Origin: Bacteroidales bacterium
GTDB lineage: Bacteria; Bacteroidota; Bacteroidia; Bacteroidales; Muribaculaceae
Length of the DNA stretch: 7,772 nucleotides
Direction of reading: 5' to 3'
Assembly: GCA_900752535.1 (NCBI GenBank)
Contig: CAADVV010000309.1
Location: forward strand, 1-7,772
The translations under genes and the position numbers were made by a program. This document shows positions 1-3,665 of the stretch, in pieces; position 1 is the first letter of the stretch, and each line of letters starts with the position of its first letter. The notes below the pieces were generated by a model that saw nothing but the letters and a program-made list of their open reading frames with translations, was not told the DNA's origin and ran no database searches.

Positions 1-293
1 GGCTCCTCGATTGAGCCCTCGGTCCACAGTGAGAAGTCTTCGTCGACAAGCACAGTCTCTTCGCCGGCACGCGACGTAGTGGTTGCCTTAGCTTTTGCTT
101 TGGCCGGCGTGACGTTGAGAGAGGGTGCCTTGCGCCCCTTTTCGGGCGACTGATTGCGGCTGCCAATCAGCTCATATCCGCTTTTGGTTTGTAACTGACG
201 GCCGTCCTGCGGGAGGTTGGCTGCGGATCCTCCCGAGATTATCAGGAGACCGGCGCCAAGAAGCGCTGTTGTTTTGTAGAGGTGGGGTTTCAT
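1..293 (-). CDS. Secreted surface protein, N-terminal part (runs off left edge)
   Basis: The reading frame opens at an ATG at 291-293 (minus) and stays open for 97 codons to the window edge, so only the N-terminus is present. Residues 1-24 form a signal peptide: basic start MKPHLYK, hydrophobic core around LLGAGLLII, and small residues SGGSA before the probable cleavage site. There is no lipobox cysteine, so a soluble or surface-exported product is more likely than a lipoprotein. Residues 25-78 are a low-complexity, Lys/Ala/Thr-rich linker. Residues 81-92 (VLVDEDFSLWTE) resemble the entry strand of choice-of-anchor/MAM-like jelly-roll domains in Bacteroidales surface proteins, where a 'DEDFS' segment opens the domain; this is family knowledge and only a short match. 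A well-formed promoter lies 62 bp upstream, so the gene is probably transcribed independently of the regulator gene behind it. Function unknown. Confidence 0.75.
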   Translation of the reverse strand, partial: MKPHLYKTTALLGAGLLIISGGSAANLPQDGRQLQTKSGYELIGSRNQSPEKGRKAPSLNVTPAKAKAKATTTSRAGEETVLVDEDFSLWTEGSIEE

Positions 294-354
294 ATAAATG
301 ATGTGAATGGAAATTTAATAATCATCCCCGTTGCGGGAGAGATTTTGTTGAGCG

Positions 355-385
355 TAAAGTAAAAGGATAAAAAAGCTATCCCAAA
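355..385 (-). promoter_or_regulatory. Bacteroidetes-type promoter for the left-edge secreted protein
   Basis: On the minus strand, TTTG (382-385) is followed by exactly 19 bp and then TTACTTTA (355-362). This fits the Bacteroidetes sigma-ABfr pattern TTTG-N19-TAnnTTTG, with two departures in the -7 box. The implied transcription start near 348 gives a leader of about 55 nt. The spacer contains a small inverted repeat, GGATA/TATCC (365-369 and 377-381), which could be an operator or chance. Confidence 0.55.
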
Positions 386-404
386 GAAAATCACATCATT
401 TGTT

Positions 405-426
405 GTCTGACTTTGCAAAAACAGAC
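405..426. repeat. 22-bp imperfect palindrome, copy A
   Basis: The element starts with the same 15 bases as the perfect palindrome at 445-466 and differs from it at two positions only (AA in place of GT in the right arm). It lies 40 bp from that copy, measured start to start, and about 20 bp upstream of the -33 box of the left-edge gene's promoter. It may be an operator half of a pair, or a REP-like dispersed element. Confidence 0.7.
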
Positions 427-444
427 AATTATGAGCCCCGGAGT

Positions 445-466
445 GTCTGACTTTGCAAAGTCAGAC
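445..466. repeat. 22-bp perfect palindrome, copy B
   Basis: GTCTGACTTTG is followed directly by its exact reverse complement CAAAGTCAGAC. It begins 6 bp beyond the stop codon of the regulator gene. As RNA it would form a 9-bp stem with a TGCA loop. No T-run follows on the minus strand, so it is not a classical intrinsic terminator for that gene, although the hairpin could still protect or end the transcript. Its centre is about 107 bp upstream of the inferred start of the left-edge gene, and copy A's centre about 67 bp. Confidence 0.8.
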
Positions 467-472
467 CGTGTG

Positions 473-2173
473 TCATTTTTTCTCGGCGGCTATGCGGGCG
501 TATTGGGTGGGCGTCAGTCCTGTGTGCTTTTTAAAGACCGAGTTGAAATATGTGCGGCTCTTGAATCCGAGACTTTCGGCCAAGGTCTCCATCGTCATCC
601 CCTTGAGTGTTGCTGGGTCCGACAGCCTCCGGCAGGCCTCCTTGATGCGGAAGGCGGGCAGCAGAGCTTTGAATGACGACCCGTTGTCGTTGATGGCAGC
701 CGACAGGTCGTAGTAGTGGTCGCCGGCAATCTCCGCCAACTGGCGTATCGAGAAGTCGGGCGAGAAAATCTCGCGGGTGGTGCTCATCACGTCGAGCGCC
801 TTGCGATAAAGCTCGCCGCTGCGCTCCGAGGGCAACCTGAGCTCGCGGCTCTCCTCCGGGGCACTGTCTTCATCAGAAACCTCGTCGGAGCTTTCGGGAG
901 CGACAGGGACGACAGCCGGCGTTCCCGCGGGCGACGCAAGGAGCTGTTGCACCTGATTGTAGAGCCGGCGGTTGGTCTCACGGATGTGGCGGCGCGTCAT
1001 GATGAAATATATCAGGAACGCAATGGCTATCAACGCGATGATGCTTATTCCGGCTATTATCGCAATTTGGGTCTTGCGCTGGGCCTTGAGCACCTTCATC
1101 TCAACCGACGCCTTCTCGAGCTGATTGAGAAATTCCACATCCTTGACTGCATTGAGATTGCTGACGCGTCTGAGCGAGTCGGTGAAATGGAGCCAGTTAT
1201 ATTCATATTCGCGAGCCCTGGGATTATCTCCGACGCGCTGATAGTGTCTGAACAGCTCGCGATATGCGTATGACATATATTCCGAATAGCTGTTTTCACG
1301 ACTCAGCTGCAACATCTTAAGCAATACTGCCGGCACCTCGGCATCGCGACCTGCGAGATGGAGCGCGCTCCCCTTGATGCGCAGCATGGTCAGATAGTAT
1401 GTCTCTCTCATAGAGAGGGTGTCGCAGACACCGAGAGCCACGTCAGCCTCACTGACCATTGCCGGATAATTGCCCGAGACATAGGCGTGGGCGAGGCGCT
1501 TCACGCACTCTGCAAACAGTTTCTCAATGAATTGCGCCGAAGGTTTATACTTGTCTATCAGAGGTAGCGTGGAGGTGATAATCGACGGGTCGTCTCCGTC
1601 GAGACCCAACTCTATGAAATTTATACAGAGATGGTTAATGATATGGTCATCCTTGTTTTTTATGGCTATGTCGAGGGCCTGTTTCAGCAGATTGACCGGC
1701 TTGGGAAGTGAACCGCTTTCGATGCCGAGCTCGTCGATTATGGCCGCCATGCCGATAAACGCATATGGCATATCATATGGCAACCCGTTGGTTTTGGCAT
1801 TATCCAGAGCCCGCTGATAATAAGAGTAGGCCTTGGCGTAGTCATAATAATACTGCTGATAAAGATAGGCGAGATTGAGATAAGCGGCGTTTGCATATAC
1901 TGAATGCTTCTTAATGTCGCCCGACAGGTCAGCCTGACGGTCGGTCAGAACCGTGAAACACGCCAGAGCACTGTCGGCATAAACCGTGTCACCCGACAGA
2001 TAGTTCAGGCCCTTGCGCCACACAACCGAGTCGGAGAGCAGCGCGAGAGTCTCATAGGAGTTTCTCGCGAAGACGCCCCGCGCATAGACATTAGCCGCGT
2101 GAGTGCTCACGCAGGGAAGCGACAGCAATATCGTTGTGACAGCGGCGACTATATGTCTGTAAATCCCGCTCAT
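473..2173 (-). CDS. Membrane-spanning TPR / AraC-type HTH transcriptional regulator
   Basis: A 566-residue one-component sensor-regulator. Residues 1-27 are a signal peptide (hydrophobic IVAAVTTILLSL, likely cleavage after STHA). Residues ~60-335 are helical, Tyr/Ala/Leu-rich repeats of TPR type (for example YLNLAYLYQQYY and KAYSYYQRALDNA, residues 98-126), expected in the periplasm. Residues ~340-368 are a probable coiled coil. Residues 370-391 (IAIIAGISIIALIAIAFLIY) are one transmembrane helix, followed by the positive segment TRRHIRETNRR. Residues ~415-450 are an acidic Pro/Ser/Glu linker. Residues ~465-562 are an AraC-type double HTH in the cytoplasm: first HTH at SIRQLAEIAG, second at MTMETLAESLGFKSRTYFNSVFKKHTGLTPTQYA. 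The architecture resembles widespread Bacteroidales TPR-HTH regulators. The natural inference is that a periplasmic signal or partner protein is sensed and relayed to DNA; ligand and targets are not visible. It starts at the first ATG with a signal peptide and appears monocistronic. The domain calls are firm; the role is inferred. Confidence 0.9.
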   Translation of the reverse strand: MSGIYRHIVAAVTTILLSLPCVSTHAANVYARGVFARNSYETLALLSDSVVWRKGLNYLSGDTVYADSALACFTVLTDRQADLSGDIKKHSVYANAAYLNLAYLYQQYYYDYAKAYSYYQRALDNAKTNGLPYDMPYAFIGMAAIIDELGIESGSLPKPVNLLKQALDIAIKNKDDHIINHLCINFIELGLDGDDPSIITSTLPLIDKYKPSAQFIEKLFAECVKRLAHAYVSGNYPAMVSEADVALGVCDTLSMRETYYLTMLRIKGSALHLAGRDAEVPAVLLKMLQLSRENSYSEYMSYAYRELFRHYQRVGDNPRAREYEYNWLHFTDSLRRVSNLNAVKDVEFLNQLEKASVEMKVLKAQRKTQIAIIAGISIIALIAIAFLIYFIMTRRHIRETNRRLYNQVQQLLASPAGTPAVVPVAPESSDEVSDEDSAPEESRELRLPSERSGELYRKALDVMSTTREIFSPDFSIRQLAEIAGDHYYDLSAAINDNGSSFKALLPAFRIKEACRRLSDPATLKGMTMETLAESLGFKSRTYFNSVFKKHTGLTPTQYARIAAEKK

Positions 2174-2243
2174 AGGGTAATTATAGGTTCTTCTTTTCAG
2201 AGATTTATGATTAATTTTTTCAGATAGAAAGCAAAACAGTGAA

Positions 2244-2251
2244 TAAAGTTA
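2244..2251 (-). promoter_or_regulatory. Possible -7 box for the TPR/AraC regulator
   Basis: TAACTTTA on the minus strand differs from TAnnTTTG at the last base only. A TTG-containing -33 candidate (ATTG, 2274-2277) lies 22 bp upstream, slightly far for this class. It would give a leader of about 60 nt. This is the best candidate I see but it is weak. Confidence 0.28.
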
Positions 2252-2324
2252 CACCATTTTTTCGAAATTCAGTCAATCCGCCGCCCGATTTAACAAATTT
2301 TCCCGCCCTCATTCGGGAGTGTCT

Positions 2325-2342
2325 AACCGCCGTCAGGCGGTT
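2325..2342. repeat. Hairpin, 7-bp stem with GTCA loop
   Basis: AACCGCC, GTCA, GGCGGTT form a perfect 7-bp stem with a 4-nt loop. It is preceded by GGGAGTGTCTA, similar to the GGAGTGTCTG that precedes palindrome copy B at 445-466, so the two intergenic hairpins may share a flank and an origin. Confidence 0.65.
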
Positions 2343-2352
2343 GCTTTGTACA

Positions 2353-2382
2353 TAACCCCGCATTGGCGTAGCCTATGTGGGG
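2353..2382. repeat. Imperfect hairpin with 8-bp arms
   Basis: CCCCGCAT and ATGTGGGG, about 11 nt apart, pair with one mismatch (a G·T wobble on one strand). It belongs to the same run of hairpins and lies just before the stem-loop at 2406-2423. The right arm runs into GGCCGCGG, a near repeat of GGCCGCGC around 2431. Confidence 0.45.
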
Positions 2383-2405
2383 CCGCGGAACACGATCTCC
2401 CCAAA

Positions 2406-2423
2406 CAACCCCGGAAGGGGTTG
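2406..2423. repeat. Hairpin, 7-bp stem with GGAA tetraloop
   Basis: CAACCCC, GGAA, GGGGTTG form a perfect 7-bp stem closed by a GNRA-type tetraloop (GGAA), which makes stable RNA hairpins. On the plus strand it is followed by CTTTTGA, only a short T-run, so it is at best a weak terminator. No gene on that strand ends just upstream. Confidence 0.6.
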
Positions 2424-2447
2424 CTTTTGAGGCCGCGCTGGCGACGG

Positions 2448-2493
2448 GCTGACGTATCCATATTCTCGGCGGACATCACATGCTGACGTATCC
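2448..2493. repeat. Short tandem repeat, 34-bp period
   Basis: GCTGACGTATCC occurs at 2448-2459 and again at 2482-2493. The bases after each copy also resemble one another (a TCTCGGCGGACAT-like and a GCTCGTCGGGCGT-like segment), giving a degenerate 34-bp unit present twice. Confidence 0.6.
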
Positions 2494-2504
2494 TCATGCT
2501 CGTC

Positions 2505-2524
2505 GGGCGTTCTATAGAACGCCC
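2505..2524. repeat. Perfect 20-bp palindrome
   Basis: GGGCGTTCTA is followed without a gap by its reverse complement TAGAACGCCC. With no loop it is better suited to dimeric protein binding or cruciform formation than to a terminator. It overlaps the end of the 34-bp tandem unit. Confidence 0.8.
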
Positions 2525-2558
2525 CTACCGCATTGTCTAACACGCTATTACAGCACAC

Positions 2559-2617
2559 CAGTCGCGGACGCGACTGCACGTCCTCTTATCCGCGTACGTC
2601 AGTGCGCGGTCTCGACA
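2559..2617. repeat. 59-bp two-hairpin repeat, copy 1
   Basis: The unit starts with a GTCGCG-GA-CGCGAC palindrome (2561-2574). It continues to a second hairpin, CCGCGTAC-GTCA-GTGCGCGG (2590-2609, one T·G wobble). By hand alignment it matches 45 of 59 bases of the copy at 3383-3441, in the same orientation. Its first 20 bp recur exactly at 2631-2650. Confidence 0.7.
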
Positions 2618-2630
2618 CTCCCCTCCCCTT

Positions 2631-2650
2631 CAGTCGCGGACGCGACTGCA
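2631..2650. repeat. 20-bp repeat, copy 2 (first part of the 59-bp unit)
   Basis: Identical over 20 bp to 2559-2578, including the GTCGCG-GA-CGCGAC palindrome, and 72 bp from it. Beyond the 20 bp the second hairpin is missing. The copy ends about 10 bp before the -33 region of the barrel gene's promoter, where a regulatory protein could contact RNA polymerase. Confidence 0.7.
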
Positions 2651-2659
2651 CTTCACCCA

Positions 2660-2690
2660 TTCGTCACCGCGACAATTTTTCGTATCTTTG
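2660..2690 (+). promoter_or_regulatory. Bacteroidetes-type promoter for the beta-barrel gene
   Basis: TATCTTTG (2683-2690) matches TAnnTTTG exactly. TTCG (2660-2663) lies 19 bp upstream as an imperfect -33 TTTG. The inferred start near 2697 gives a leader under 20 nt, so control at the translation leader is unlikely. Confidence 0.7.
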
Positions 2691-2714
2691 CACCCGTAAA
2701 AATCAGACACACAT

Positions 2715-3302
2715 ATGAAATCACTCAGGTTTGCACTACTGGCCGCACTGACCCTCTCGGCTCTGACGACCCTCGGACAGGTGAAAATAGAAGGCTATGA
2801 CTCTCACTGGCGCGACCGCCACGAACCCACCAAATCCAGGTTCTGGGCCGCCCCCGAGCTGACGGTCTCCCTGGGACAGTCCGGTCCCGGCGGACGGACA
2901 CTGCCCACGGAGCTGACCGGCGTCTTCGGATACCGCTTCAACGACTATCTGCGCATCGGTGCAGGCATCGGCGCGCGCATGTACCTATATAACAGTAAGA
3001 CACGCTATAAGGACTACCAATTTTCATTTCCGCTCTACGCCAACGTCAGAGGCAACTTCATCCCCTCGCGCGGACACGAGTGCGTGCCCTACTACTCGCT
3101 TGACGCCGGCGTGGCGCTCGGCGACGGACCGATGGTGCGCCCCATGCTTGGTCTGCGCTTCGGTCAGGAGCGGTCATGCTTCCTCTTCGGCGTGGGCTAC
3201 ACGGGCCAGAGCCTGCTCTCCTACACAGGCACAGGGGCCAACCGCGTCTCAAAGCGCCGCTTCATGTCGTTCGTCAGCGTCCGCTTCGGCTACGAATTCT
3301 AA
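2715..3302 (+). CDS. Small outer-membrane beta-barrel-like protein
   Basis: A 195-residue predicted outer-membrane protein. Residues 1-21 are a signal peptide (MKSLRFALLAALTLSALTTLG, cleavage probably before Gln22). The mature part of about 174 residues has alternating polar/hydrophobic strands rich in Gly, Tyr, Phe and Arg: ELTGVFGYRF, YLRIGAGIGARMYLY, YQFSFPLYANVRGNF, PMLGLRFG, CFLFGVGYTG. It ends in RFMSFVSVRFGYEF, whose terminal aromatic residue is typical of outer-membrane barrels recognised by the BAM complex. The size fits an eight-stranded barrel; substrate or function is not identifiable. Start choice: ATG at 2715, directly followed by the signal peptide and about 18 nt from the inferred transcription start. 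It stands alone between two intergenic regions that carry copies of the same repeat. Barrel class likely; exact family unknown. Confidence 0.82.
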   Translation: MKSLRFALLAALTLSALTTLGQVKIEGYDSHWRDRHEPTKSRFWAAPELTVSLGQSGPGGRTLPTELTGVFGYRFNDYLRIGAGIGARMYLYNSKTRYKDYQFSFPLYANVRGNFIPSRGHECVPYYSLDAGVALGDGPMVRPMLGLRFGQERSCFLFGVGYTGQSLLSYTGTGANRVSKRRFMSFVSVRFGYEF

Positions 3303-3339
3303 ATCAAAAAAATCACACAACCCACTGATACTCAATAAA

Positions 3340-3358
3340 GACGCTTTTTCAAAGCGTC
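3340..3358 (+). terminator. Stem-loop after the beta-barrel gene, possible terminator
   Basis: GACGCTTT, TTC, AAAGCGTC form a perfect 8-bp stem with a 3-nt loop, 38 bp after the stop codon. No T-run follows, so it may stabilise the 3' end or mark a terminator without a U-tract. Confidence 0.45.
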
Positions 3359-3382
3359 CGCCGCAACACCACCCTACAAAAT

Positions 3383-3441
3383 CAGCCGCGGATGTGACTG
3401 CACGGCCTATTATCCGCGCACTGTCGTGCGCGGGCAGCACA
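3383..3441. repeat. 59-bp two-hairpin repeat, copy 3
   Basis: Aligns with 2559-2617 in the same orientation (45 of 59 matches by eye). Its second hairpin, CCGCGCAC-TGTC-GTGCGCGG (3414-3433), is a perfect 8-bp stem. Four of the 14 differences from copy 1 fall exactly in the 4-nt loop, and the only stem difference keeps pairing (G·C here, G·T in copy 1). That pattern suggests selection on structure. Confidence 0.7.
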
Positions 3442-3502
3442 CAAGTAAACTTCACCAATATCACTTTCCTCTTACTATTTTTTTAATTAATTTGTCTTTT
3501 AT

Positions 3503-3533
3503 TTTGTGTGAAGCGAAAAAAGGATTTACTTTG
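3503..3533 (+). promoter_or_regulatory. Bacteroidetes-type promoter for the four-module secreted protein
   Basis: TTTG (3503-3506), 19 bp, then TTACTTTG (3526-3533): a one-base departure from TAnnTTTG with canonical spacing. The inferred start near 3540 leaves a leader of about 125 nt before the ATG at 3666. Confidence 0.65.
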
Positions 3534-3579
3534 CAGGACTGAACAACCGGGAGTAAAAAGACTGACTGACAAGACAAAT

Positions 3580-3654
3580 ATGGCCAGGGACACACCGGCC
3601 CGATGCAGTTTTTTTAATGACCGTCATCAGAGACCTATCCTGACATACCTTTAA
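3580..3654 (+). other. Possible leader peptide and hairpin in the 5' leader
   Basis: An ATG at 3580 opens a 24-codon frame ending at TAA 3652-3654, 11 bp before the start of the main gene. The same stretch can fold as GGCC-A-GG / CC-GGCC (3582-3600) and is followed 8 bp later by a run of seven T (3609-3615), loosely like an attenuator. The frame has no ribosome-binding site and a composition that could be chance. Confidence 0.2.
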
Positions 3655-3665
3655 CTATTAAATAA

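Larger units (their letters stand above)
2174..2714. other. Gene-free repeat island between divergent genes
   Basis: I see no credible gene in these 541 bp between the divergently transcribed regulator and beta-barrel genes; the short open frames on both strands have no protein-like composition and run through palindromes. The first ~100 bp are A/T-rich and should hold the regulator's promoter. From about 2300 the sequence is a dense series of inverted repeats (2301-2318, 2325-2342, 2406-2423, 2505-2524, 2590-2609), a short tandem repeat (2448-2493) and two copies of a 20-bp repeat. The last 55 bp hold the promoter of the barrel gene. The composition suggests dispersed intergenic repeats collected at one spot, not a decayed gene. 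Confidence 0.7.
3303..3665. other. Gene-free interval with hairpin, repeat, promoter and leader
   Basis: I see no convincing gene in these 363 bp. They hold, in order, a stem-loop after the barrel gene, repeat copy 3, an A/T-rich stretch, the promoter of the 612-residue protein and its long leader. Open frames crossing this region are out-of-frame extensions of the barrel gene. Confidence 0.7.

Noticed and set aside
445..480. Palindrome copy B plus the T-run at 476-481 as a plus-strand terminator
   Set aside because: No plus-strand gene ends upstream. The T-run is the complement of the two final lysine codons of the regulator and is 9 bp away from the stem.
716..1273. 185-residue open frame on the plus strand
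   Set aside because: It lies wholly inside the regulator gene on the opposite strand. The regulator has clear TM and HTH domains; this frame shows no domain and is an antisense shadow.
2373..2800. Short open frames on both strands across the repeat island
   Set aside because: They read through palindromes and repeats; the same pseudo-peptide (ADATARPLIRV / ADVTARPIIRA) appears at both repeat copies, which shows a repeated DNA element rather than proteins.
2280..3441. CRISPR array
   Set aside because: The repeats are few, unevenly spaced and palindromic, with no regular unique spacers and no cas genes.
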